A stretch of 64,000 bases of DNA from Paraburkholderia metrosideri (GTDB lineage: Bacteria > Pseudomonadota > Gammaproteobacteria > Burkholderiales > Burkholderiaceae). Shown piece after piece: positions 53,962 to 62,854 of the stretch. The stretch is from positions 186,001-250,000 of the forward strand of contig NZ_CAJHCP010000006.1 of the NCBI RefSeq assembly GCF_904848625.1, in the 5' to 3' direction. Position 1 is the first letter of the stretch. Each line of letters starts with the position of its first letter. The notes under the pieces were generated by a model. It was not told the origin of the DNA. It saw nothing but the letters and a program-made list of their open reading frames with translations, and did no database searches. Made by a program: the position numbers and the translations under genes.

Positions 53962-54262
53962 GGGCTTGCACAGGCGTCGCGCCAAGCGAGCGTGCGTTAT
54001 CTCGCGGCGTCGCCCGGCGCGAAAGGCGTGCGCGTGAACGGCATGCGGCGGGACCGATCAGAGCGTCTCCGCGAGCGGCATTGACGGCTTCGGAAGCCCG
54101 CTCGATTTCGTCGAGCAGAAGGCGCCGCTCACGCGCAATGTGACAACTGAACAGGTCGGCGAGATACCGCAGCGTTTTTGCTGTCGGCCCTGGCGGCGAC
54201 GGCGACGGCCTAAACCGTGCACGTGGATAGCGGACTCAGTGCGGTAGCGGACGGCATGATGT
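53962..54262 (+). pseudogene. fabI: Decayed 3' fragment of enoyl-ACP reductase fabI
   Basis: Conceptual translation across frames gives the C-terminal third of FabI: LAQASRQASVRYLAASPGA, KGVRVNG, AGPIR, SGIDGFGSPLDFVEQKAPL, TRNVTTEQVG, AFLLSALAA (with an in-frame stop soon after) and VHVDSGLSAVADGM. At least three frameshifts and one stop separate these pieces, and the N-terminal ~150 codons are absent. It lies between yejA and the PXPV gene. No function is expected; the working fabI must be elsewhere. Confidence 0.88.
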
Positions 54263-54303
54263 CCGTCGCCGGTCAACCATCCAACCGCATTGCGCGCGAT
54301 CAA

Positions 54304-54336
54304 ATAAAAAAAACCGCCTGTTTAAAGGCGGTTTCT
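54304..54336 (-). terminator. Intrinsic terminator of the PXPV-repeat gene
   Basis: Stem aaaccgcc/ggcggttt with an 8-nt loop; on the minus strand a T-run follows (A9 at 54305-54313 on the plus strand). Confidence 0.88.
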
Positions 54337-54383
54337 TCATTGCTGACGCGTGGGCCCGGTGTGAAGCGCTCACGCGCTACAGC

Positions 54384-54731
54384 TTAGTGCCAGCCACGAT
54401 GATTGTCGTAGTGGTCGCGGCCGTAGTCGGCGTGACCCGGAGGATGATGACGATACCAGTCGTCGCGGCCCCAGTAGCGACGGCCGTCCCAGTAGCGGTC
54501 GCCATGCCAGCCGATCACGATCGACGGGCCGCCGTAATACACCGGAGCCGGTTGATAAATGACGGGCGGCGGAGGCGGCGGAGGCGGTGCGTAGACCGGT
54601 GCGGGAGCGACGTAGACCGGCGCGGGAATGCCGATATTGACCCCGACATTGAGGCCCGAGGCCATGGCAGCGCCTGCTGCACCCAACGTCAAAACCCCGA
54701 TAAGCAGTGAAACAAGACGAGCGGACTTCAT
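54384..54731 (-). CDS. Small secreted PXPV-repeat protein
   Basis: 115-aa protein with a signal peptide (MKSARLVSLLIGVLTLGAAG, cleavage after AMA), then the APVY-rich PXPV repeats (PAPVYVAPAPVYAPP ... QPAPVYYGG), a poly-Pro run, and an aromatic, Arg/Asp/His-rich tail (RYWDGRRYWGRDDWYRHH). This pattern matches the PXPV-repeat family common in Burkholderiaceae; function unknown, likely exported to the periplasm or outer envelope. Confidence 0.85.
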   Translation of the reverse strand: MKSARLVSLLIGVLTLGAAGAAMASGLNVGVNIGIPAPVYVAPAPVYAPPPPPPPPVIYQPAPVYYGGPSIVIGWHGDRYWDGRRYWGRDDWYRHHPPGHADYGRDHYDNHRGWH

Positions 54732-55466
54732 CGATCACCCTTTGGAAGAACGTGTTGTGGCCGAAATATAGCGCAAGGGATCCCTCCGCGTATTTCAACT
54801 TTGTAATAACTGATGCATAACATCGCGCGCCCGCCCACTGGGTTACTTCTGGTTACATTGGACAAGGTTTCTGCGAAAAAGCAGCGGGATTGTAACCGAG
54901 CGTGTTGCGGGTTCGACGCGCCGCCCTGCTTCGCGAGTCGCGTGTCGACACGGGAACCTCTGCTTACCTTGGGGCCATCGCGCCGCGCAGCCGGTGCCCA
55001 CTTGTCGGTCACACCTGAACGTCGAGCGCGCCGACCACCCGGCAGGAATCCGTAGGATTTCGAATCATCTGGCTGACTATCCGCAGACTTCTCTGTCGCC
55101 CATCAGAACGCCGCTGTTACGCGGGCGCCGCCGCATTGGCTCATGCGCGTCCGCGCGGCGACCGTTCACACATGAACGCCGCTCGGTTCACGAACCTAAA
55201 AAACGAACATTTGGTTTTCGAAAGAACATTTCAACGAAAATTTCACGCACGCCGTCATCAGATGACCAAGCCGAACGTTAAGCCAACTTAATGATTTTCG
55301 CCCATAAAATAGGCGATAAGCCGTGATTACATATGGTTTTCCCTAGTGTATAGCGCACCTTCAAGTGATACGATGACCGACACTGAAAATCTGAAAATGT
55401 TCGAATTCGCGCATGTCCGCTCCGGAACCATCGAACCGGCGGATCCATGGGCTACGGAGACCGATT
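54732..55466. other. Intergenic region between the PXPV gene and the MFS gene
   Basis: 735 bases. No supported gene is seen. The half nearest the MFS gene (55190-55400) is AT-rich and contains two gaacattt repeats (55205-55212, 55224-55231) plus a cgaaaattt site near 55235, and a short inverted repeat tcgcc/ggcga around 55298, which look like regulatory DNA for the MFS/GH31 operon. Confidence 0.55.
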
Positions 55467-56756
55467 TTGAAAACAATCGCTGGACTACGCTGGTGGATCA
55501 TCGCGCTCGTATGCGCGGGCACCATCGTCAACTATCTGTCGCGCAACTCGCTGGGCGTCATGGCGCCGCAGTTGATGACGCTGCTGCACATGAGCACGCA
55601 GCAGTATTCGTATGTGGTCGGTGCGTTCCAGATTGGCTACACGGTGATGCAACCGGTGTGCGGCGTGATCATCGACCTGATCGGCCTGCGTCTGGGTTTC
55701 GCGCTGTTCGCCTGCCTATGGTCGATGACCGGCATCTTCCACGGCTTTGCGAGCGGCTGGCTGTCGCTGGCCGCGTTGCGCGGGCTGATGGGTTTGAGCG
55801 AAGCGGTCGCCATTCCGGCCGGCATGAAAGTGGTCGCCGAATGGTTTCCCGACCGCGAGAAATCGGTGGCCGTCGGCTACTTCAATGCGGGCACCTCGCT
55901 CGGTTCACTGCTCGCGCCGCCGCTGGTCGTGTTCCTGTCGCTGCGCTACGGCTGGCAGAGCGCCTTTGCGGTGACCGGCGCGCTCGGCTTCGTGTGGGCG
56001 GCCGCATGGTATCTGCTGTACCGCTCGCCGGCCGAGCACAAGCTGATCGGCAACGCTGAGCGTGAAGCAATTACGAGCGGACAGGCGCCGGCCGCTCCGC
56101 GCCGCCGCAGCATCCGCGAAGTACTGCGCACACGCCGCTTCTGGGCGATTGCGCAAGCGCGCTTTTTCGCCGAACCAGCGTGGCAGACATTCAGCTTCTG
56201 GATTCCGCTTTATCTCGCCACACAGCGTCACATGGATCTGAAGCAGATCGCGCTGTTCGCGTGGCTGCCCTTTCTCGCCGCCGACCTGGGTGGCCTGTTC
56301 GGTGGCTATCTGTCGCCGTTCCTGATGAAACACTTCCGTATGCCGCTGGTCCGCTCACGTATCTCCGGCGTCGTGCTCGGCGCGCTGATGATGCTCGGAC
56401 CGGCCTGCATCGGCCTCGTCGCCTCGCCGTATCAGGCCATTGCGCTGTTCTGCGTCGGCGGCTTCGCGCACCAGATGATTTCGGCGCTCGTGAACACCCT
56501 CGCCGCCGACGTATTCGACCCGAGCGAAGTCGGCACCGTGGCCGGTTTTGCGGGCATGGCCGCGTGGATCGGCGGCCTCGGCTTCTCGCTGACGGTCGGC
56601 GCGCTGGCCGACTCGATCGGCTACACACCGCTATTCGGCGCCCTCGGCGCTTTCGACATCATCGGCGCGACGCTGCTGATCATCCTGATGCGCGGCGTGC
56701 CGCCCGACGGCCGCCCGCGTCAGGTCGCCAACCATGGCGCAAGCTTCCCTGCGTGA
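55467..56756 (+). CDS. MFS transporter, anion:cation symporter-like
   Basis: 429-aa MFS permease (TTG start 55467 with ggaga 7 nt upstream; a longer frame opens at 55413). Twelve predicted helices; the N-terminus WWIIALVCAGTIVNYLSRNSLGVMAP and the GLSEAVAIPAGMKVVAEWFPDREKS segment are typical of the ACS family that includes hexuronate/galactonate carriers. The gene overlaps the following GH31 gene by 23 nt, so the two form an operon; the natural substrate is therefore probably a glycoside or sugar acid. Confidence 0.87.
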   Translation: MKTIAGLRWWIIALVCAGTIVNYLSRNSLGVMAPQLMTLLHMSTQQYSYVVGAFQIGYTVMQPVCGVIIDLIGLRLGFALFACLWSMTGIFHGFASGWLSLAALRGLMGLSEAVAIPAGMKVVAEWFPDREKSVAVGYFNAGTSLGSLLAPPLVVFLSLRYGWQSAFAVTGALGFVWAAAWYLLYRSPAEHKLIGNAEREAITSGQAPAAPRRRSIREVLRTRRFWAIAQARFFAEPAWQTFSFWIPLYLATQRHMDLKQIALFAWLPFLAADLGGLFGGYLSPFLMKHFRMPLVRSRISGVVLGALMMLGPACIGLVASPYQAIALFCVGGFAHQMISALVNTLAADVFDPSEVGTVAGFAGMAAWIGGLGFSLTVGALADSIGYTPLFGALGAFDIIGATLLIILMRGVPPDGRPRQVANHGASFPA

Positions 56757-59196
56757 CCTCATTCGAAGACCCATCATGCGTTCATTGAATCTGAAATACC
56801 CGCCACGTTTTGCGTTGTCGTCCCATGTCGACAACCACCTCGTTCTGACCGCGCAGGAAAATTGCCGGATCGAACTGTTCGTCCTTGCCGAGGACATCAT
56901 CCGCGTGCTGGTGCTGCCGGACGGCGAGACGCATGGCCCGCGCAGCTGGGCGATTGCGCCAGGCGCGGAAGACGTCGCGCTCGAAGGACGTGAGCGCCGC
57001 GACATGAGCGGCTTCGTGCCGCCGCCGTTCAGCGTGTCGAATCAAGCCGGTCAGGTCGTGATCAAAACGGCGCGCGTGCGCCTGACGGTGACGCTCGCAG
57101 GCGGCTTCTGCGCGTGGGACATCCTGCACGACGGCACATGGCATCGTGTGATGAGCGACCGCAAAACGCAGGCGTACAACTTTGGCTGGTGGGACCAGCG
57201 CGCGTATCACTACATCGAGCGCCGCAACGATGAGATGTATGTCGGTCTCGGCGAGCGCGCGGGTTCGCTGGACCGCGCGCATCAGAGCTACGAGATGCGC
57301 AATATCGACGCGATGGGTTACAGCGCGCGCACAACCGATCCGCTCTACAAACACATCCCGTTCTACGTCACGTGGCAGCCGCAGGCGTCGACGGGCTTCG
57401 GCCTGTTCTACGACACGCTCGCCGATTGCCGTTTCGACATGGGCCGGGAGCTGGACAACTACCACGGTCACTACCGGCATTTCGTCGCCGAACATGGCGA
57501 TCTCGATTACTACTTCATCGCGTCGGCTGGCACGCCGCTGAATGCGGTGCGCCGCTTCACGTGGCTCACCGGGCGCCCGGCCTGGATGCCGAAGTGGGGC
57601 CTGGGTTATTCCGGCTCGACGATGAGCTACACCGACGCGCCCGATGCGCAGCACCGCATGGGCGAGTTCATCGACAAGTGCCGCGAGCACGACATGCTGT
57701 GCGATTCGTTCCACCTGTCGTCAGGCTATACGTCGATTGGTCCGAAGCGTTACGTGTTCAACTGGAATCACGAGAAGTTTCCGGACATCGAGGGCTTCGT
57801 GCAAAGCTATCTCGATCACGGCGTGCGTCTGTGCGCGAACATCAAGCCTTGCCTGCTGCAGGATCATCCGGCATTCGAAGAGGTCGCGAAAGCCGGCCTG
57901 CTGATCGAATCGAAACACGGCGACCCGGCATGGGTTCAGTACTGGGACGAAGTGGGCGCGTATCTGGACTTCACGAATCCTGACACCATCAACTGGTGGA
58001 AAGCACGCGTGAAAGACGCGTTGCTGAAGTACGGCATCGCGGCAACCTGGAACGACAACAACGAATTCGAGATCTGGTCACCGGACGCCATCGCGCACGG
58101 CTTCGGCAACGCGTTCCCCGCCCTCCAGGCGAAGGTGCTGCAAACCCATCTGATGATGCAGGCGTCGCACAGCGCGCAGAGCGAACACTCGCCGGACAAA
58201 CGGCCGTTCCTCGTGTCGCGCTCGGGCGGCGTCGGCATGCACCGCTACGTGCAGACGTGGTCCGGCGACAACTACACGTCGTGGGAAACGCTGCGCTTCA
58301 ATCTGAAAATGGGCCTCGGGCTCGCGATGTCGGGCGTGTCGAATAGCGGCCATGACATTGGCGGCTTCTCGGGGCCGGCGCCGGGTCCGGAACTGTTCGC
58401 GCGCTGGGTCGCGTTTGGCATCTTCCTGCCGCGCTTCAGCATTCACTCGTGGAACGACGACGGCACCGTCAACGAACCGTGGATGTACCCGGAGGTCACG
58501 CAGCAGGTGGCCGATCTGATCAAGCTGCGCTACCGGTTGATCCCGTATCTGTACGAGTTGCTGTGGCAATCGCACAGCGCCTATGAACCCGTGTTGCGGC
58601 CGATGTTTGCGGAGTTTCCGCACGACCCGCGCTGTCTCGTCGACAGCGACGACATGATGCTGGGTTCGTCGATGCTGGTCGCGCCGGTGGTCGACGCGGG
58701 TCAATCGACCCGCGACGTGTATCTGCCGGCCGGCTCGCGCTGGGTGTCGTACTGGAGCGGCGAAGCGTTCGACGGCGCCCAGACGGTGACGTTGCCGGCT
58801 CCGTTCGAGCGGCCCGTGTTCCTGCTGCGCGAAGGCAGCGTGGTGCCGCTGAACTTCGCGGAACAGCACTTTGGCCGTCCCGCCGACGAGCGCGCGTTCA
58901 TCGCGGCACCCCCCGCCGGCGTGGGCGCGGCGCAGGGCACCTGCGTCGAGGACGACGGCGAAAGCCAGGCGTGGCGCAATGGCGAGCAAGGCCACTGGAA
59001 CGTCACGCTCACTGGCGACGCGAACGCATTGACGGTGTCGGTCGAACGGGAAGGCTGGATGCAGCAGCCGCAGGCACAGGTCCGCGTGTTCGTGCCGATG
59101 CACGAGACGCGGGCGATCGTCTGCGCGAACGGCACGCTTTCGGCAGATCACACAGCCGACGGCTGGCGCTGCCTGACGATTGCGCTGCCGCACTAA
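56734..59196 (+). CDS. Glycoside hydrolase family 31 protein (alpha-glucosidase-like)
   Basis: Retaining alpha-glycosidase. The 820-aa protein has no signal peptide, so it is cytosolic. Domains: N-terminal beta-sandwich to about residue 275, then a TIM barrel from about WMPKWGLGYSGSTMSY, nucleophile motif AATWNDNNEFE, acid/base motif SNSGHDIGGFSGP, and C-terminal beta domains. The nucleophile motif WNDNNE differs from the W-x-D-M-x-E of many enzymes, so substrate is uncertain (alpha-glucoside or alpha-xyloside). An alternative ATG at 56776 would avoid most of the overlap with the MFS gene. Confidence 0.9.
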   Translation: MAQASLRDLIRRPIMRSLNLKYPPRFALSSHVDNHLVLTAQENCRIELFVLAEDIIRVLVLPDGETHGPRSWAIAPGAEDVALEGRERRDMSGFVPPPFSVSNQAGQVVIKTARVRLTVTLAGGFCAWDILHDGTWHRVMSDRKTQAYNFGWWDQRAYHYIERRNDEMYVGLGERAGSLDRAHQSYEMRNIDAMGYSARTTDPLYKHIPFYVTWQPQASTGFGLFYDTLADCRFDMGRELDNYHGHYRHFVAEHGDLDYYFIASAGTPLNAVRRFTWLTGRPAWMPKWGLGYSGSTMSYTDAPDAQHRMGEFIDKCREHDMLCDSFHLSSGYTSIGPKRYVFNWNHEKFPDIEGFVQSYLDHGVRLCANIKPCLLQDHPAFEEVAKAGLLIESKHGDPAWVQYWDEVGAYLDFTNPDTINWWKARVKDALLKYGIAATWNDNNEFEIWSPDAIAHGFGNAFPALQAKVLQTHLMMQASHSAQSEHSPDKRPFLVSRSGGVGMHRYVQTWSGDNYTSWETLRFNLKMGLGLAMSGVSNSGHDIGGFSGPAPGPELFARWVAFGIFLPRFSIHSWNDDGTVNEPWMYPEVTQQVADLIKLRYRLIPYLYELLWQSHSAYEPVLRPMFAEFPHDPRCLVDSDDMMLGSSMLVAPVVDAGQSTRDVYLPAGSRWVSYWSGEAFDGAQTVTLPAPFERPVFLLREGSVVPLNFAEQHFGRPADERAFIAAPPAGVGAAQGTCVEDDGESQAWRNGEQGHWNVTLTGDANALTVSVEREGWMQQPQAQVRVFVPMHETRAIVCANGTLSADHTADGWRCLTIALPH

Positions 59197-59275
59197 CGCA
59201 TCACGAAACGCCAGAAGGTAGTGGCGGTAGTGGCGACGCGTGGCGACGCACTAAACCACAAAACATATCCGCCTG

Positions 59276-59320
59276 AAAAAGCAATGAACGCCCGTTGAAC
59301 ATTCAATGGGCGTTCATTGC
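59276..59320. repeat. 18-bp near-perfect inverted repeat upstream of the porin gene
   Basis: Arms gcaatgaacgcccgttga and tcaatgggcgttcattgc (one G-T mismatch) with a 4-nt loop, 59281-59320. Five A precede it on the plus strand, so read on the minus strand it has the form of an intrinsic terminator; on the plus strand it lies 40 nt before the porin ATG. Confidence 0.9.
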
Positions 59321-59359
59321 GGGATCAGGCCATCCATCGAGTCTGGAGACACGACCATC

Positions 59360-60544
59360 ATGAATACAATCCAGCGCGCGCGGACCCGCGCGCTCGCCCT
59401 CTGCTGCCTGCCGCTCGCGGGCGCCGCATTATCGACCAGTGCATCGGCGCAAAGCAGCGTCACGCTGTACGGCGTCGTCGACAATGCGCTCACCTATGCC
59501 AGCAACCAGCACGGAAGCTCGAACGTCTACATGAGCCAGGGCAACCTGCAGGCGAGCAAGTTCGGCTTGCTCGGCTCGGAAGATCTCGGTGGCGGCACGA
59601 AGGCGATCTTCCGGCTCGAAAGCGGTTTTAACTCGCTGACCGGCGCGCAAAGTAGCGCGGGCTACATGTTCAACCGGCAAGCCTACGTCGGACTGAGCAA
59701 CGACCGCTACGGTACCGTGACGCTCGGCCGCCAGTACACGCCTTACTTCCAGATGGTCGGCGGGCTCGGACCGACTGGCGTGCTCACCGGCGCGACCGGC
59801 GCGCACCCTGGCGATCTCGATGCACTCGACACGACGCTGCGCTTCAATAATTCGATTACCTATCTGTCGCCGACCATTGCAGGTCTGCAGGCCAGCGCGC
59901 AATACGCACTTGGCGGCGTACCGGGCAGCATCGCCGCCGGCGGTCAATTCAGCGCGGCACTGCGCTACGACTATCTGCCGTTCTCGATCGCGGCTGGCTA
60001 CGTGAAGTTGAAGGACATCGCGACGAGCGGCGCGCTCGGCACGTTCGCGATCAACTCGCCGGTCAACAGCGGTTATGCGAGCGCACGCAGCGCGCAGTTA
60101 TTCGCGGCAGCAGGACGTTATACCTGGCACGATCTGATGGTCGGCCTCAACTACTCGAACGTGCAGTACGCGCCGGGTAACGGTTCAATGTTCCACGACA
60201 AGGCGGTCTTCAACACGTTCGGCGCGATTTCGACGTACCGGATCACGCAGAGTGTGACCGTCGGCGGCGGCTACAGCTTCACGCAGTCGAGCAAGACGAA
60301 TGGGATCAGCGATCCCGCGCACTATCACCAGATTTCGCTCGAGCAGACGTACAACCTGTCCGCGCGTACCACGCTGTATGCGCTGCAGGCGTATCAGCAC
60401 GCTAGCGGCAAAACGCTGATCGTCGCGGACGGTGCAACGAGCATCATCGACGCAGTCGCCGTCGTGGGCGACTCGCAAAATACGACGCCGTCTTCCGGAC
60501 CGTCGCAGTTTGTCGGCATGGTGGGTCTGCGGCACGCGTTCTGA
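59360..60544 (+). CDS. Gram-negative outer-membrane porin (OmpC-like)
   Basis: 394-aa beta-barrel porin of the betaproteobacterial trimeric type: signal peptide MNTIQRARTRALALCCLPLA with cleavage after ASA, then QSSVTLYGVVDNAL, SKFGLLGSEDLGGGTKAIFRLE, NRQAYVGLSNDRYGTVTLGRQY and a C-terminal Phe (GMVGLRHAF). Start ATG 59360. It lies 163 nt after the GH31 gene and may supply the outer-membrane entry for its substrate. Confidence 0.93.
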   Translation: MNTIQRARTRALALCCLPLAGAALSTSASAQSSVTLYGVVDNALTYASNQHGSSNVYMSQGNLQASKFGLLGSEDLGGGTKAIFRLESGFNSLTGAQSSAGYMFNRQAYVGLSNDRYGTVTLGRQYTPYFQMVGGLGPTGVLTGATGAHPGDLDALDTTLRFNNSITYLSPTIAGLQASAQYALGGVPGSIAAGGQFSAALRYDYLPFSIAAGYVKLKDIATSGALGTFAINSPVNSGYASARSAQLFAAAGRYTWHDLMVGLNYSNVQYAPGNGSMFHDKAVFNTFGAISTYRITQSVTVGGGYSFTQSSKTNGISDPAHYHQISLEQTYNLSARTTLYALQAYQHASGKTLIVADGATSIIDAVAVVGDSQNTTPSSGPSQFVGMVGLRHAF

Positions 60545-61329
60545 TTGACTTTTGATTGACGTGTGATGCTGGAAGCGATGCGGCGCGATCGTGCAGAAGG
60601 GAGCTTGTGTCTAGTCCGTTTGCAAGGTCGCGCCGTTTCTTTTGAGCGGTGGATATCCGAACGCATCTCTACTCATCTGGCTCGGGACAATCAGTTTGAA
60701 GGAGCGGCGGGACCTGCTGCGGCGGTCATGTCGACTTGCGCCATCAAGGTCAGACGCCGCCCATTTGCGGATCGCAGGACGGCCCTGCGTGGTGCAAGTC
60801 ATCGAAGATTTTCGGATGGCTCGTGCGCAGGCGATGAAACTCCGCGCAACCGGCCTCGCCATCCGGAATCCATTTGTCCTGCTGCACGCCTGCGTGGCCG
60901 GTGATTGTGAGCCTGGGTTAGATCTGCGCGCGCTGTTCGTTGGTCGCGAGATCTCGCGTCTTCAGATAGGCTATGCATGCGCCGCCAAACATCGATTGCC
61001 GCAGATAGCGCCATTGGTCATGATTGTTGAGCGCGATGCTCAAACAGTGACTGGTGTGTTGCCGCGCTCATGCGGCGCGGCTTTGACAGCAGAGCGGGCT
61101 GCGACGTCGAGAGCCACATTTTTCCGCAAGCTGAAGATCGATTCAGTGAGTTCGACGAGAGTGTCTGAAGGCCGCTATCTTCACGCTGCGCTCTTCTTTC
61201 GCAACAAGAAAAACCGCCAGAGGCAGTTACACAACTCTGCCCGCGATGCGCTAATTGATAGACCGAAATGGCCGACAAAAACAAAAACCCCGCAGAGCCT
61301 AGACTCTGCGGGGTTCTCTCTACCACTTC
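60545..61329. other. Intergenic region between the porin and tRNA-Ser
   Basis: 785 bases. No supported gene. On the minus strand, about 60755-61090, one frame reads with protein-like composition (e.g. HDQWRYLRQSMFGGACIAYL, QQDKWIPDGEAGCAEFHRLR) but is interrupted by a stop, which could be a decayed gene of unknown type. Confidence 0.45.
61286..61315 (-). terminator. Intrinsic terminator of tRNA-Ser
   Basis: Twelve-bp stem aaccccgcagag/ctctgcggggtt with a 6-nt loop; on the minus strand T-rich sequence follows. Confidence 0.9.
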
Positions 61330-61424
61330 TGGCGGAGACGGAGGGATTCGAACCCTCGATCCAGGTTTTGGCCCAGATGCTCCCTTAGCAGGGGAGTGCC
61401 TTCGACCTCTCGGCCACGTCTCCC
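61330..61424 (-). tRNA. tRNA-Ser (GCT)
   Basis: 95-nt class II tRNA with encoded CCA. Acceptor GGAGACG/CGTCTCC, anticodon GCT in CTGCTAA, long variable arm, T-loop GGTTCGAATCC. Downstream of lysC on the same strand. Confidence 0.95.
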
Positions 61425-61568
61425 AAACTTTCTGTTGCACAGGGAGTCAGTGCAACGAAGCCAAGATAATAGCGGGCCAAACTGCGAAGGTCAATGTCTA
61501 ACGAACACTTTTTGTGCCAATTTTGTCAGTGGCGACGCAATTTGTTCACATTGCCACTACAAGACAAA

Positions 61569-61590
61569 CGGGGCGCTGTGGAGCGCCCCG
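61569..61590 (-). terminator. Terminator-like hairpin after lysC
   Basis: Nine-bp stem cggggcgct/agcgccccg with a gtgg loop, 14 nt after the lysC stop; only a weak T-rich tail follows on the minus strand. Confidence 0.7.
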
Positions 61591-61603
61591 TGGTTCAGCA
61601 AAA

Positions 61604-62854
61604 TTACGCGTGATCCAGTTCGAAAGCCTTATGCAGCGCGCGTACCGCGAGCTCCATATACTTCTCGTCGATCAGCACCGAAATCTTGATTTCGGAAGTC
61701 GAGATCATCTGGATGTTGATGCCCTCTTCCGACAGCGTGCGGAACATCGTGCTAGCGATACCCACATGCGAACGCATGCCGACGCCGACTACGGAAACCT
61801 TCGACACCTTCGGATCGCCCAGCACCTTTTCGGCCTGCACGTGACCTTGCACCTGGTTCGTCAGGATGTCCATGGCGCGCTGGTAATCGCCGCGGCCAAC
61901 CGTGAACGTGAACGCCGTTTTGCCTTCGACGCTCTGGTTCTGGATGATCATGTCGACGTCGATATTCGCGTCCGCCACCGGGCCGAGAATCTGATACGCG
62001 ATGCCCGGCTTGTCGGGCACACCCATCACGGCGATACGAGCTTCGTCGCGCTGGAACGCGATGCCCGAGATGACTGCTTTTTCCATGGTCTCGTCTTCTT
62101 CAAAAGTAATCAGGGTGCCCGACTTCATTTCAGTGTCGAGCGGGATGAGCGGATCGGTCAGGCTCGACAGCACGCGCGTCTTGACCTGATATTTGCCGGC
62201 GAATTCCACCGAGCGGATCTGCAGCACCTTCGAACCCAGGCTGGCCATTTCCAGCATTTCTTCGAACGTCACGCGATCGAGACGGCGAGCCTCTTCGACC
62301 ACGCGCGGGTCGGTCGTGTATACGCCGTCGACGTCGGTGTAAATCAGACACTCATCGGCTTTCAGCGCGGCCGCGATTGCGACCGCCGACGTATCGGAAC
62401 CGCCGCGGCCGAGCGTGGTGATGTGGCCGTCAGGGTCGATGCCCTGGAAGCCGGTGATCACCACCACCTTGCCCGCGTCGAGATCGCGCAGCACGCGCTC
62501 GCCGTCGATTTCGCTGATGCGCGCTTTCGTGAACGCGCTATCCGTTTTGACCGGCACTTGCCAGCCAGCGTAGCTGACCGCGTCGACACCGGCGTCCTGC
62601 AGCGCCATGGCCAGCAAACCCGAGCTGACCTGCTCGCCCGTGGCGGCGATCATGTCGAGTTCACGCGGGCTCGGCTGGGAGTTGATTTCTTTCGCGAGAC
62701 CGAGCAGGCGGTTGGTTTCGCCGGACATCGCCGACGGCACGACGACCATCTTGTGGCCAGCCTTGTGCCATTTCGCGACGCGCTTGGCGACGTTCTTGAT
62801 GCGCTCGACCGAGCCCATCGAGGTGCCGCCGTATTTATGTACGATGAGTGCCAT
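61604..62854 (-). CDS. lysC: Aspartate kinase
   Basis: Phosphorylates aspartate, the first step to lysine, threonine and methionine. The 416-aa protein from ATG 62854 has VHKYGGTSMGSVERI, the ATGEQVSSGLLAMAL and TLGRGGSDTSAVAIAAAL motifs, and two C-terminal ACT domains (from about residue 265) that carry feedback control. I see no lysine riboswitch in the leader. It links to the dap cluster functionally but not in position. tilS lies upstream; the tRNA-Ser gene lies downstream. Confidence 0.97.
   Translation of the reverse strand: MALIVHKYGGTSMGSVERIKNVAKRVAKWHKAGHKMVVVPSAMSGETNRLLGLAKEINSQPSPRELDMIAATGEQVSSGLLAMALQDAGVDAVSYAGWQVPVKTDSAFTKARISEIDGERVLRDLDAGKVVVITGFQGIDPDGHITTLGRGGSDTSAVAIAAALKADECLIYTDVDGVYTTDPRVVEEARRLDRVTFEEMLEMASLGSKVLQIRSVEFAGKYQVKTRVLSSLTDPLIPLDTEMKSGTLITFEEDETMEKAVISGIAFQRDEARIAVMGVPDKPGIAYQILGPVADANIDVDMIIQNQSVEGKTAFTFTVGRGDYQRAMDILTNQVQGHVQAEKVLGDPKVSKVSVVGVGMRSHVGIASTMFRTLSEEGINIQMISTSEIKISVLIDEKYMELAVRALHKAFELDHA

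Noticed and set aside
54728..55012. 94-codon minus-strand open frame between the PXPV gene and the MFS gene
   Set aside because: No Shine-Dalgarno, no family resemblance, and composition does not look coding.
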